NCBI GenBank assembly: GCA_039822105.1
Contig: JBCBMW010000008.1
Location: 62,001 to 126,000 of the forward strand
DNA from: Parvularcula sp039822105
GTDB lineage: Bacteria > Pseudomonadota > Alphaproteobacteria > Caulobacterales > Parvularculaceae
Length of the DNA: 64,000 nucleotides
Direction of reading: 5' to 3'
Shown in pieces: positions 16,998 through 26,338 of this stretch (position 1 is the first letter of the stretch; each line of letters starts with the position of its first letter). The notes beneath the pieces are model-generated. The model had not been told where the DNA came from, ran no database searches, and saw nothing but the letters and a program-made list of their open reading frames with translations. Both the position numbers and the translations under genes were made by a program.

Positions 16998-18671
16998 CTA
17001 GAACAGACCAGCAATTGTCTGAGCAACATCAGTCGTGCGCTGATAAAGCGCTAGCTGTGCGGTTCCGAGAAGAGTCACCGCGTGAGAATGCTCGCGGGAC
17101 TGACAGTATTCCACCACTCGCTCGTGCTCCATAAAGTCGTGCTGGCCGCCGTGAATGAAGAGCCAAGGCACTGCTCTAACGGGGATTTGGCCATCCCAAT
17201 TGGAGGTCCAAAGACGAATATCGTCAGCGATCATGTCGGTGTTCTCGAACGAGTAGGCGATGTTGTCCCTGGTGATCCTCCAGTAGTAGTCATCTGCGAC
17301 CAGTGCCTTGTCCAAGGGGCTGTCCATGAAGAAGTAATCCACCGTCCGCCTCTCCCCCAAACTTCCTGACTCAAACAAGCCCTTCGCGACGCGGTACCCA
17401 AGCTTCAGCGCGCTCGGCATGTTGTGAGCCGCCTTCAGGCTACGGCGCATGGGCAGCGAGGCGTCGCCCAAGAGCTTCTCATCGGCTGGCGCGCCGGTCG
17501 AAATCAAAACAACGCTCTTGATGCTGAATTCACCAGCAAGGTGGCCCGCAATCTCGGCCGCGAGAACACCGCCCTCTCGATGCCCGGCCACCACAAGGGG
17601 TTGCCCTGTGTGCAAGCGGAGAAAATGCTTGCAGTCCTCCGCGAGCTGCTGCGCGAGGGATACCTGGTTCGGCAAGGGATCGGAGCCACCAAAGCCAGGT
17701 CGGTGCGGGGCCACAACACGCAAGCCGCTCTCGCCCACGGCGTTTTGCCACTCAGGCGTCTCCCAAGGACAGCTCGATGTGGTGAGATAGAGGACGCAGT
17801 GCCCGTCAGGTTGGCCGTACTCGGAAAAGACGATACGTCGCCCGTCAGCGCGCGTGACCTCGGTCCGCTTGAGCGTTTCGGTGAAATCGGCCTTCTGCAT
17901 TGGCGCCGCGTCAGGCTGAACCGCCTGCCCCAAAAGGCCGCGAAGTCTCGTCAGAAGCTGGAGCAATCCCGCCTGCTTCTTTTCTCCGGTCTTCGCCAAA
18001 GCGGATTTGATATGGGAACGGATCGTCTCCATACTTCGGTCCGTATCGCGACTGATCTCGCCCACCGACTGACCGAGGCTCAAGAGACGAACCACGTCCA
18101 CCTCTGAGGGCGTCAGGGAGAACCGTGACCGCAAAACCGCGGTCAGCTCCTCTGACCATTCAGCTGAATCGATCTGGATGAGCCAGACGGGCCCTTCGAT
18201 ACGGCTGGTGCGGATCCGCGTGATCCCGCAAAGCAGGTACCGGCCATCGGGCGCACGGATCACCGCAAGGTGCTGGTCGGTTTCAACGGGCCAACCGATC
18301 TCCAAGGCTTCCGCCAAACCGTCAGACAAATGATGACGCTCGAGGATGGCGCACGCTTCGGCGTTTGCGGCGACTTGTAACCCCCGTTCATCAAGCAGGA
18401 GAGCTGGATTGGGGATCAAACTCAGGATCGCACTGGGCTCAAACGACGGGTCAAGGCGGGGGTCCCGGGCCAAGCCAAGTGCGCGCTCGAAGTGCTTTAA
18501 AAGATCTTGTGCAGACAATTGATCGGAAGAAAACTCAAGAGCTTCGTCCCATGCCTGCATGAGACCATCGAAGCTTTCTGGATCCAGCGCTGCGTCGTAG
18601 GCCGCCTGCACCAAGCGGCTTATGATTTGATCGTCACCAACCGGCGTTGGTTCATCCTGGCGAGCACTCAC
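16998..18671 (-). CDS. LuxR-type regulator fused to a degenerate alpha/beta-hydrolase
   Basis: 557 aa. The N-terminal ~170 residues include a PAS-like stretch (ILSLIPNPALLLDERGLQVAANAEA, 82-106). A LuxR HTH lies at ~184-232 (LTPSEVDVVRLLSLGQSVGEISRDTDRSMETIRSHI). The C-terminal ~280 residues form an alpha/beta-hydrolase fold (HRPGFGGSD oxyanion-loop region, 323-331). The nucleophile elbow, normally G-x-S-x-G, reads G-H-R-E-G (363-367), so Ser is replaced by Arg365. The C-terminal motif that normally holds catalytic His (GH...) reads LLGTAQLAL (534-542). The acid Asp may survive in GGQHDF. It looks like a ligand-sensing pseudoenzyme controlling the attached HTH, in the manner of plant strigolactone or gibberellin receptors, but here fused; this is an inference. 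Targets are unknown. Confidence 0.85.
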   Translation of the reverse strand: MSARQDEPTPVGDDQIISRLVQAAYDAALDPESFDGLMQAWDEALEFSSDQLSAQDLLKHFERALGLARDPRLDPSFEPSAILSLIPNPALLLDERGLQVAANAEACAILERHHLSDGLAEALEIGWPVETDQHLAVIRAPDGRYLLCGITRIRTSRIEGPVWLIQIDSAEWSEELTAVLRSRFSLTPSEVDVVRLLSLGQSVGEISRDTDRSMETIRSHIKSALAKTGEKKQAGLLQLLTRLRGLLGQAVQPDAAPMQKADFTETLKRTEVTRADGRRIVFSEYGQPDGHCVLYLTTSSCPWETPEWQNAVGESGLRVVAPHRPGFGGSDPLPNQVSLAQQLAEDCKHFLRLHTGQPLVVAGHREGGVLAAEIAGHLAGEFSIKSVVLISTGAPADEKLLGDASLPMRRSLKAAHNMPSALKLGYRVAKGLFESGSLGERRTVDYFFMDSPLDKALVADDYYWRITRDNIAYSFENTDMIADDIRLWTSNWDGQIPVRAVPWLFIHGGQHDFMEHERVVEYCQSREHSHAVTLLGTAQLALYQRTTDVAQTIAGLF

Positions 18672-18754
18672 CAGCCACGCTTAGCAACGGCCGAACGCAT
18701 GGTACAGTGAGCGAATGTGTCATCAACCGCCGCTGGCGTTGTCGATGGCCTCGT

Positions 18755-19627
18755 TCAGCTCAGTCGCCGACGACCCAACAACGCGCCAAGCCCGGTCAAG
18801 AGCATCCAACCCGCGGCAGGGATCGGCACCTCAGCACCGGGGCCCACACCGCTCGCCTCGGATAGGAAAAGAGGATCCGAAGGCGTGAGCGTCAGCCCGT
18901 CAGACGTTAGAAAGCTGAGATATCCGGTGCTAAAAAAGTCGCTGCTCGCTTCGCCGCCTTGGCCATTTGGACTGACGGCCGTTGCGATGTTGAACACCAG
19001 CGAAAGCGAGATCCGCTGACCATCATTCGCCCCAATCGAGACGGTCAGCAGATCATCCACACTTAGCGAGGACGACGGGACCGTCGGCACACCATCGACG
19101 GTGTTGCGCACAGCACCGTCGCGGTCCCGCTCACTGAGGTAGAACGCATCATCGGAGACCACCTCGCGTCGCGGATTGAACCTTGAGGCTTCAAGCTTTG
19201 CGCGGACATTCGCGCTTGTCGCGGTCCCGTCAACGGCCAGACCGCCATCGAACGCGAAATTGAACGTTACCGTTCCGGACCCCGTGGCGATGAACGTCTC
19301 GGTGATTGAGATAAAGGCGCTCGACCGGGCCGAGTTGTTGCCTGAGAGGTTGGTCTCAAGATCCGCATACGCCTCACTGGCCAAAACACCAGTCAGCGGG
19401 TTGACGGTTAAACGTCCACGCGTGCTGGCCACGCCATCTGCTCCGCTTAGGGACAAATCAACCCGGCCGTCCAGCGGTCCACTGACTTGCTCAATCCCGC
19501 CAGCAATAGGATCGTCATTCGTGTTGTCACGTGCATCCTGATTCACGGACGCAACGATCGTGGCCGCGTCCGCAGTCGCCAAGAGCAAACAGCCACCAAC
19601 AAGTGAACCCAAAATAGAACGTTTCAT
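18755..19627 (-). CDS. VPLPA-CTERM sorted protein
   Basis: 290 aa from the ATG at 19627, chosen for GAGGGG seven bases upstream and the signal peptide that follows (MKRSILGSLVGGCLLLATA, cleavage near ADA). The body is beta-rich and of no known family (repeated DGRVDLSLSG, GTVTFNFAFDGGL elements). The tail is VPIPAAGWMLLTGLGALLGRRRLS: the conserved Pro-Ala motif, a membrane segment and a basic end. It is predicted to be exported and processed by an exosortase. It shares its strand with the LuxR-hydrolase gene 84 bp downstream. Confidence 0.83.
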   Translation of the reverse strand: MKRSILGSLVGGCLLLATADAATIVASVNQDARDNTNDDPIAGGIEQVSGPLDGRVDLSLSGADGVASTRGRLTVNPLTGVLASEAYADLETNLSGNNSARSSAFISITETFIATGSGTVTFNFAFDGGLAVDGTATSANVRAKLEASRFNPRREVVSDDAFYLSERDRDGAVRNTVDGVPTVPSSSLSVDDLLTVSIGANDGQRISLSLVFNIATAVSPNGQGGEASSDFFSTGYLSFLTSDGLTLTPSDPLFLSEASGVGPGAEVPIPAAGWMLLTGLGALLGRRRLS

Positions 19628-19921
19628 GGTCATGCCCCTCGCTAAACCGATCAAATTTTAAGGGCCCCGCATGCCATCACCATCCCCCAAATGGGTGAGA
19701 CGGCCGCGGATGGGCGCGATAGGCACTCATGAGGATCGTAACGAAGCGAAGGACGGACCCTGGATTGCGCGGCTGCTCAAGGACTATGTCGAGCAGAGAT
19801 CATCCGGCAACGTCGAAGACAGAAGATGTAGGTGTCCGGTTGGAGGCAACGTTGAGTGCCCACGCCTAGCTCTCAGCACAGCAAACGGTCTTGTTCATGC
19901 CGCAGACCGTTCCCCTAAAGA

Positions 19922-21244
19922 TCATGCTCCAACACCGTCGAGCAACTGCGCCCAAACCGTACCTCCGGGGAACGTGTGCTCGGCGAGCGACTGCGGCTTC
20001 AAATCCACAGAAAAACCTGGAGCCCTAGGCGCCATGTAGCGTCCGTCTCGAACGGATATCGGGTCCTCGAAATGACCATGCAGCTGCCCGGCATGTTCAA
20101 TGAAACGCCCCTCCCAGGATCCAGAAACGCACAGATAATCAATCATCGACAAGTGCTGGACATACTCACAAAGGCCAATCCCCCCGGCATGAGGGCAAAC
20201 CGGCACGCCCGCTTTGTCGGCCATCAGCAAGACGGCCAGGACCTCGTTGACACCGGCCAAACGGCACGCGTCGATCTGACAGATCCTGATGGCGCTCGCT
20301 TGCAGGAGTTGCTTGAACATCACCTTGTTCGCGGCGTGCTCGCCGGTGGCAATCCGCACGTTCGGGACCGCTCGCGCAATGGTCTGGTGCGCCAGAACAT
20401 CGTCAGGGTTTGTTGGTTCCTCTACCCAGAACAGGTCGTAGGTGGACAGAGCATCAATGTGATGAACAGCGGTGCTGACGTCCCAGATCTGGTTTGCGTC
20501 AATGCTGAGCAGAACATCGTCACCCAATGTTTGCCGGAAGAGCGCGCAGCGGCGCTGATCTTCACGAAGATCACGCCCCACCTTGATCTTGAAGTGCCGC
20601 CAGCCCGCCGCATAAGCCTCCAAAAGCAGATCACAAAACTGCTTGTCGGAATATCCAAGCCACCCTGCTGATGTGGTGTAGGCGGGATACCCTTCGGCCA
20701 GAAGACGCCTCTCGCGCCCGTCTTGATTGGAACGAGCACTGATGAGCTTGTCGTACGCTTCCTCCCTGTCAAGAAAATCGGAGATATGCGTAAAGTCGAT
20801 GGCCTGGATCAACTCACCCGGGTTGCGGGAAGCAACATACTGCCAAAGCGGCAGGCCCGCCCTTTTCGCCAACAGATCCCAAACCGTGTTGATGAGCGCT
20901 GATGCCGCGAGATGGATAACACCCTTGTTCGGCCCAAGCCACCGGTACTGACTGTCTGAAACAAGTGTTCGCGATACAAGTCCTAAATCATCCTCGCAGT
21001 CATCGAGTGTGATGCCGTCCAGGAGCCCACTGAGTGATCGGATGGCCGCCACAACCAACTCGTTACCGCGGCCGATCGTAAAGGAAAGGCCGTGCCCAAC
21101 AAGCGGCGAGCCAGCCACGGGAAGTTCTATATAGGCACACGAATAATCGGGATCCGGATTCATCGCATCCGATCCATGCCAGCCTCTCGAGGTCGGAAAA
21201 CGGACGTCGCGAATGTCAATCTTATCAATCAGGAGCTGGTTCAT
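19922..21244 (-). CDS. L-fuconate dehydratase (enolase superfamily)
   Basis: 440 aa. Converts L-fuconate to 2-keto-3-deoxy-L-fuconate. Mandelate-racemase-like enolase-superfamily layout: N-terminal capping domain with DVRFPTSRGWHGSDAMNPDPD, the family-specific stretch GYPAYTTSAGWLGYSD (185-200), catalytic K-x-K at Lys219/Lys221 (HFKIKVGRD), metal ligands Asp249, Glu275 and Glu302 (SIDANQIWD, WVEEPT, GEHAANK), and catalytic His352 (CPHAGG). These are the hallmarks of bacterial fuconate dehydratases and human ENOSF1. It lies 7 bp after the alpha-fucosidase gene, so one transcript with TonB receptor and fucosidase is likely. Confidence 0.95.
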   Translation of the reverse strand: MNQLLIDKIDIRDVRFPTSRGWHGSDAMNPDPDYSCAYIELPVAGSPLVGHGLSFTIGRGNELVVAAIRSLSGLLDGITLDDCEDDLGLVSRTLVSDSQYRWLGPNKGVIHLAASALINTVWDLLAKRAGLPLWQYVASRNPGELIQAIDFTHISDFLDREEAYDKLISARSNQDGRERRLLAEGYPAYTTSAGWLGYSDKQFCDLLLEAYAAGWRHFKIKVGRDLREDQRRCALFRQTLGDDVLLSIDANQIWDVSTAVHHIDALSTYDLFWVEEPTNPDDVLAHQTIARAVPNVRIATGEHAANKVMFKQLLQASAIRICQIDACRLAGVNEVLAVLLMADKAGVPVCPHAGGIGLCEYVQHLSMIDYLCVSGSWEGRFIEHAGQLHGHFEDPISVRDGRYMAPRAPGFSVDLKPQSLAEHTFPGGTVWAQLLDGVGA

Positions 21245-21251
21245 CGGCGGC

Positions 21252-22748
21252 TCACACAGACCGGGCGAGAATAAGTGTCTGGACAGGCCGAAGTGGCCAT
21301 TCGGCGGCCAGCAACTTCAGCCGCCTTCCTTCGAGGGCCACGGCCCCGTCCTCCGCGTCGACCAGCTCAGCACTCGCCCCCGCCCATGCGTCTGGAAGCG
21401 GAAGCTCGAGCTCCGCGTCCGGATTGGCATCGAGCAAATGGACAAAAAGCCGTGTACCATCGGTCGTCGCGCCAACGCGGGTCGAACCCGCGAACCGGTC
21501 CTGCAACGCGACCGCTTGAGCATCTTGGAAATAGCGCCCATTCTGTGCAAGCCAATCGCCCACTTCGTTCAAGCGGCTGACTTGATGGGTATCCAACTGC
21601 GCGTCGCCTCGAGGGCCGACATTGAGCAGAAAGTTTCCACCAAAGGCAGACGCCTGTGCAAGCGTCGTTATGATCTCCTCTGCATTAAGAAGATCTGCTT
21701 CGCTCTCTTCCCTGTTGTAGCCGAACGACTTACCCAAACCGCGGGTCATTTCCCATTTAAAGGGCAGAACACGGTCAAATGTCCCGTACTCAGGCGTCCG
21801 CACGTCCCAAACTGGCGGCTCGGGCGGGATCAAGCCGGTCACGCCTTCCGGCCTAGCGAACGCTTCAGGGTCGGCCAGCCCAGCAGGCGACATCCACCTG
21901 TCATTCGTCAGACCGTCAGGAACCGTGTTGTAGTAGTTCGCAAGAACATCGAAAGCATCAGCGTCCGTCGGATAACCGATATCGTTCCAGAGGTAGTCCG
22001 GGCGATAGCGTTCAATCAGCTCCCGATAGTGCGCGTTGGCATAATCCGTGTAACCCTCTTCATGTCCGGGCATCGCCATGAAAAGATCTTGGAACGTTTC
22101 GATCCGCTTGTGTTTGAATGTCCAATCGACACCGCCGGAGTAGTAGATGCCGAAACGAAGCCCCTGAGCACGAACGGCTTCTGCTAGCTCACCGACAATA
22201 TCGCGCGAAGCAAACCAGTTGGGCTTATGCGGATTGGGTGTCGCGCTGGGCCACAACAAAAAGCCGTCATGGTGTTTGCTGACAAGCACGACGTATCGAG
22301 CGCCAGATCGCTTGAACGTACGCGCCCATTCATCAGGCTGCCAATCGTCGAGAGCTTCATTGAAAGCCTGGCCAAATTGGTCATAGCTGTAGCCCTCACC
22401 AAAGGTTTCGCGGTGGAAGGCTGCTGTTGGACCATCCTCAAACAACATCGTGTTGAGGTACCACTCAGCATAGGGATTGTACTTAAACCCCTCCTCTGTA
22501 CCCGACATCACTTGGTCCGCACGCTTCGGCGCAAACGCGGGTACTGAGTAAGGTCCCCAGTGGATGAAGATGCCATACTTCGCATCGTCAAACCAACGGG
22601 GAACCTTGTGCTGATTGAGGCTCTCGATCGCGGGTTGATAGACCATCGTTTGAGAACCCCCTTGCCCACCGCAACCCGAGAGAGCAAGGCCTGCGCAGGA
22701 GGTGCCTGCGAGCGTGAACTGGCGACGGCTGAAGAGAGTTCTGGTCAT
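21252..22748 (-). CDS. GH29 alpha-L-fucosidase, Tat-exported lipoprotein
   Basis: 498 aa. Twin-arginine signal (SRRQFTLAG) with a lipobox-like LALSGC (Cys26). GH29 features: KYGIFIHWGPYSVPAF (substrate-binding His63/Trp64), SKHHDGFLLW (His159/His160) and nucleophile Asp256 in RPDYLWNDIGYP. The C-terminal beta-domain is short. Acid/base Glu is poorly conserved in the family and was not assigned. It releases L-fucose from non-reducing ends. It sits 26 bp after the TonB receptor and 7 bp before L-fuconate dehydratase, which ties import, release and catabolism of fucose together. Confidence 0.95.
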   Translation of the reverse strand: MTRTLFSRRQFTLAGTSCAGLALSGCGGQGGSQTMVYQPAIESLNQHKVPRWFDDAKYGIFIHWGPYSVPAFAPKRADQVMSGTEEGFKYNPYAEWYLNTMLFEDGPTAAFHRETFGEGYSYDQFGQAFNEALDDWQPDEWARTFKRSGARYVVLVSKHHDGFLLWPSATPNPHKPNWFASRDIVGELAEAVRAQGLRFGIYYSGGVDWTFKHKRIETFQDLFMAMPGHEEGYTDYANAHYRELIERYRPDYLWNDIGYPTDADAFDVLANYYNTVPDGLTNDRWMSPAGLADPEAFARPEGVTGLIPPEPPVWDVRTPEYGTFDRVLPFKWEMTRGLGKSFGYNREESEADLLNAEEIITTLAQASAFGGNFLLNVGPRGDAQLDTHQVSRLNEVGDWLAQNGRYFQDAQAVALQDRFAGSTRVGATTDGTRLFVHLLDANPDAELELPLPDAWAGASAELVDAEDGAVALEGRRLKLLAAEWPLRPVQTLILARSV

Positions 22749-22774
22749 CGACGAAGAGTCCTCAGTGAGATTGC

Positions 22775-25093
22775 TTAAAACGCGTAATCAAGCCGGACAC
22801 CCCAGGTCTGTTCTGCTTCGAACGACCTATACTGAGCGTATCCGCCTGTATCGAAAGGCATGTTGATGATAGCTTCAACAAAGTCCTCGTCGAAGATATT
22901 CCGTCCAAAGAGGGCCAGAGTGCCTCGACCTTCCGCAAACGTTACGCCCACCTGAGCATCCACAAGCGTATAGCTGTCGATGATCATATTGGGATCGTTG
23001 GTGATGTTTGAGAAGGTTTCGCCTCGGTACTGAAACCCAACTTGCGCGAACGCGGGCAGTGACGATGTCAAGTCAAAGTCGTACCTGGCCAGTCCGTTGA
23101 CCGTCCACTCAGGAGCGTTGGCCAGTTCACCGCCGGCCAGGTCTTGGGTCGGCTGCCCATTGCTCACCACACAGCCCTGGGCCTCGGTCTGAAGAGCGTA
23201 GCACGGAGCATTGTCGTACTCGTCGATGGTCGCTTTGGTGTAAGCGAATGCGGTTGACAGGGTGAGGTTATCGGTCGGCAGCCACGTTACGTCACCTTCG
23301 ACACCGTAGGTTTCGACAGACCCCGCATTGGCCACCGTAAAGTTGGTCAGGCCGCCAGGGAGCGGGACGAGAGCCTGCGCTTGGAAGTCATCAATTTGTG
23401 TGAAGAAGGCTGTCAAGTTCGCCGTTAACCGGCCGCCTGCGGACTGGGAACGGACACCCAGCTCATACTGAAGAGGCACTTCGGGATCGACAACAGGTAG
23501 GTCTGTACCCCCGGGTGTGACGGCATCGACGGTGATTTCGGAAACAACCCCGGCTGACTTGTAACCCTTTGTTGCCGTTGCAAAAACATTGACGTCGTCA
23601 TTGACGAAGTACTGCAGACCAAACCGCCAGACCAGCGCAGTGTCTTCAGTCTCTGCACTGAGAGGTTCCGGCGTCACGTTTTGGCCAGCGTACGGACCGA
23701 CCGCACCGTCTGCGACCTGCCGGTTGAGGCGGCCAGAGACTTCAGAGTTTAAGAGGCGGAACCCACCAATCAGGCTCAGCCGCTCCGTTGCATCAAACTC
23801 AGCCTGACCAAAGACAGCGTAGTTGGTCTCCTCGATATCGGAGACCATGTCCGTGCCAAGGAGCACCCCTGGAGGCAGTGAACCCAGAAGGTCAAGGCCA
23901 GCCGTGCCAGTGATAATCTGCCTCTGATCGATCTCCTGGTCGAAGTAGAACAAGCCGACGGTGTATGCGAAACGATCCTCTTGCGGAGAAACGAGCCGGA
24001 ACTCTTGTGAGACCTGCCGCAGCTCAAGATCGCTGTTGTTGACAGCCAACAGGGGCAAATCAATCAGGTCGGCATCGTTGTTGTCGAAGTTGTTCCAGCC
24101 CCGGTAGGCCGTCAACGACACGAGATCAAAACCCCCGATACCAAACACAGCTTCCGATGAGACACCAAAGGTCTCAGCGTCGGTTTGGAAAAAGCCGTTG
24201 GACGCAATCGAGCGGTTTGATGGGCTCGGCGTGATCCCGGCCGCTTCGGACTGTGTACTGATAACCGGCACGCCGAAACCCAAAAGGCCGGTGCCGGGTC
24301 CACCAGGGGATTCCTGCCGGTAGGTGAACGCGGCCTGGGCCTGATCCCGGCTGACATAGTCAGCGCTTATGAGCCATTCCGCTGTGTCGCTCAGGTCCAC
24401 GGCCAACTTTCCGCGGACGCCCCATTCGTCGCGGTCATTGACTTCACTTTGAGGAGCGTCAGGGTTGACGTTGTCAATGAAACCATCGCGCCTGTTGGAG
24501 TAAGCAGAAACGCGGCCTCGCACGCGGTCCGTCAATGGGCCAGAGACGGCGCCGTAAAGATTGACCTCGTTGAAAGACCCATAAGCCGCACGAAGCTCGC
24601 CCTCGAATTCGTCGGTGGGCCGCTTCGTCACCACGTTGATCACACCGGCAGAGGCGTTCTTACCAAACAACGTACCCTGAGGGCCACGCAAGACCTCGAC
24701 GCGCTCAACATCTGCAAAGTCAAAGACACCCGCCCCTTCGCGCCCGATGACGACACCATCCAACGCGAGTGCGACACTACCCTCGATGCCGGGATTGAAG
24801 AGACCCGTGCCGATACCCCGGATCGTTGTCGCAGAAACCCGTGCGTTCAAAGAGTTGGCGAAGCTGACGTTGGGAACAACGTACTGGAGTTGATCAAAAC
24901 TATCGATCGCCCGATTGGTGAGCTCCTCACCCGACACCGCACTCACAGAGATCGGAACGTCTTGGATGTCTTGTTCGACTCGCTGAGCCGTGACCGTGAT
25001 CACGTCATCGTTTGGCTCTTGTGCCAACGCAGGAAGGATGACCCCTGAAGATAAGGTGGCCACCGCTGTTGTCCGTAGCAGTGCGTGTTTCAT
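22775..25093 (-). CDS. TonB-dependent receptor, first gene of the fucosidase operon
   Basis: 772 aa from the ATG at 25093 (GAGGGAGAGAAC just upstream and a signal peptide MKHALLRTTAVATLSSGV ending PALAQ). TonB box DVITVTAQRV, plug with IQDVPISVSAVSGEEL and RVEVLRGPQGTLFGKNASAGVINVVTKRPTDEF, then a beta-barrel ending RLDYAF. The plug is clearly related to the receptor at 11049-13412. As the first gene of a transcript with GH29 and fuconate dehydratase, it should import fucose-containing oligosaccharides. A candidate operator lies 72 bp upstream (25165-25182). Confidence 0.94.
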   Translation of the reverse strand: MKHALLRTTAVATLSSGVILPALAQEPNDDVITVTAQRVEQDIQDVPISVSAVSGEELTNRAIDSFDQLQYVVPNVSFANSLNARVSATTIRGIGTGLFNPGIEGSVALALDGVVIGREGAGVFDFADVERVEVLRGPQGTLFGKNASAGVINVVTKRPTDEFEGELRAAYGSFNEVNLYGAVSGPLTDRVRGRVSAYSNRRDGFIDNVNPDAPQSEVNDRDEWGVRGKLAVDLSDTAEWLISADYVSRDQAQAAFTYRQESPGGPGTGLLGFGVPVISTQSEAAGITPSPSNRSIASNGFFQTDAETFGVSSEAVFGIGGFDLVSLTAYRGWNNFDNNDADLIDLPLLAVNNSDLELRQVSQEFRLVSPQEDRFAYTVGLFYFDQEIDQRQIITGTAGLDLLGSLPPGVLLGTDMVSDIEETNYAVFGQAEFDATERLSLIGGFRLLNSEVSGRLNRQVADGAVGPYAGQNVTPEPLSAETEDTALVWRFGLQYFVNDDVNVFATATKGYKSAGVVSEITVDAVTPGGTDLPVVDPEVPLQYELGVRSQSAGGRLTANLTAFFTQIDDFQAQALVPLPGGLTNFTVANAGSVETYGVEGDVTWLPTDNLTLSTAFAYTKATIDEYDNAPCYALQTEAQGCVVSNGQPTQDLAGGELANAPEWTVNGLARYDFDLTSSLPAFAQVGFQYRGETFSNITNDPNMIIDSYTLVDAQVGVTFAEGRGTLALFGRNIFDEDFVEAIINMPFDTGGYAQYRSFEAEQTWGVRLDYAF

Positions 25094-25476
25094 GTTCTCT
25101 CCCTCAATGGCCGGCGGTGCCACACGGCTGACCAACCCTTTTCTATATTTTATCTATGATCTTTTGTTTTACCAGCGAAATACTACGAATTCGGAGAAAG
25201 AGCCAGGCAAGCGCCATCACAAACCGGTCAACTGGCCGGACGAACAAGAGGCGGTGGGAGCCTGATTATGATTTAGGATCAACAATTTGATGGGGATTTG
25301 CTTGCCGCCCGCGTCCACTGCTCGAGGGGACGGGGTGCACTGCATCATGTGTTGCGGCAGCAACAACCGATCAAAAACAATCAGACCAGAATCGGTCAGA
25401 TTGCAGAATCACACCCGCTGTCAGCATCAGCGTTGTTCGCTATCGCCGCGGTGACTGTGCCAGCGAGCTGAGAGCT
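25094..25476. other. intergenic region upstream of the fucose-uptake operon
   Basis: 383 bp between the end of the IclR gene and the TonB receptor start. The first ~100 bp upstream of the receptor are AT-rich and hold the candidate operator 25165-25182. A short hairpin TGTTGC-GGCA-GCAACA (25350-25365) could end the IclR transcript or bind a protein. No gene is seen. Confidence 0.6.
25165..25182. promoter_or_regulatory. operator candidate B of the fucose regulon
   Basis: TGTTTTACCAGCGAAATA closely matches TGTTTCACCAGGAAACA at 29858-29874, with one extra base before the right arm. Each begins exactly 72 bp upstream of a minus-strand start codon (25093 and 29786). The imperfect palindrome suits a dimeric regulator, and the IclR protein encoded nearby is the obvious candidate. 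Confidence 0.55.
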
Positions 25477-26328
25477 TTAATCTGTAGGAAGAAGCTTTTC
25501 TGAGATGGCTGATGCTGCTGCAACGATCTCATCGGTGGGCAGGGTTGTCACTCGCTCATCGTCAATGCGAACGATGCACGGTGACGTCAACGACGCCACG
25601 GCGCTGCCGCCACGGATGATGGGGGCAGCAAGATCTGTCACGCCGCGGATGAAACTGCTCTCGCTTGTGAGGTGTCCACGTTTTCTGATGGTATCGGCGT
25701 CCACCAAGAAAGCGGCCTTGTCAGCCTTTGTCCGTGATCGTGGGAAAAATTTGAGCCAGTCCGCCCTCACCTCATCGGTCTGGAAGGCAAACAACAGGCG
25801 TCCAGAGGTCGAGAGGAAGATGGACTGCCGATGTGAAACCCGCACAGAAAAGGAAACAGGCCCCGGCGCCTCCATCCGGGCAACCACGACGATGTCACCG
25901 CCCGACGGAATCGCCAAGTGACAGCTTTGCAGAGTGGTTTCCGCGTACTTCCGCATGATCGGCAGAGCTGCCTCGGTCACGGAGACGACGCGCGGCTGCT
26001 CCATACCAAGACGAAACAAACGATTCGTGATCTCGTAGCCCTCGTTCTCGAGGCTTTTGGAGATGTAGCCCTTGTCTTCAAGCTCTTGCACCATGCGGAA
26101 GATTTCGTTCCGCGAGCGCCCCAGACATTCTGAGATGGCCGACAGTGTCAAGGCCTCGGTGGTGCCAGCAAGAAGTTCGAGAATCTCAAGGCCCTTCGCA
26201 AGCGCTGGCGCTCTGTACCGGGGACCATCTTTATCAGTAGACGGGCGAGTTTGCGCGTCGTCGGTCGTTTTTCTCGGGGCCATCCCCACAACATGCCATC
26301 CCGGCGCCCGGATGCAAAGCTGCATCAA
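25477..26328 (-). CDS. IclR-family transcriptional regulator
   Basis: 283 aa. Winged HTH at ~40-100 (ALAKGLEILELLAGTTEALTLSAISECLGRSRNEIFRMVQELEDKGYI), then the IclR effector domain (~115-280: MRKYAETTLQSCHLAIPSGGDIVVVARME, FLSTSGRLLFAF, IRGVTDLAAPI). A shorter product from ATG 26283 is possible; neither start has a convincing Shine-Dalgarno sequence. It is the last gene of the lactonase/dehydrogenase operon, 10 bp after the hydrolase stop. It most likely controls the fucose genes with L-fucose or a keto-deoxy acid as effector, as IclR proteins such as KdgR do for related acids. Confidence 0.9.
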   Translation of the reverse strand: MMQLCIRAPGWHVVGMAPRKTTDDAQTRPSTDKDGPRYRAPALAKGLEILELLAGTTEALTLSAISECLGRSRNEIFRMVQELEDKGYISKSLENEGYEITNRLFRLGMEQPRVVSVTEAALPIMRKYAETTLQSCHLAIPSGGDIVVVARMEAPGPVSFSVRVSHRQSIFLSTSGRLLFAFQTDEVRADWLKFFPRSRTKADKAAFLVDADTIRKRGHLTSESSFIRGVTDLAAPIIRGGSAVASLTSPCIVRIDDERVTTLPTDEIVAAASAISEKLLPTD

Positions 26329-26338
26329 AGGATGGGGA

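Noticed and set aside
24449..25048. 199-residue plus-strand frame inside the TonB receptor
   Set aside because: Antisense to the conserved plug domain; composition is that of a shadow frame.
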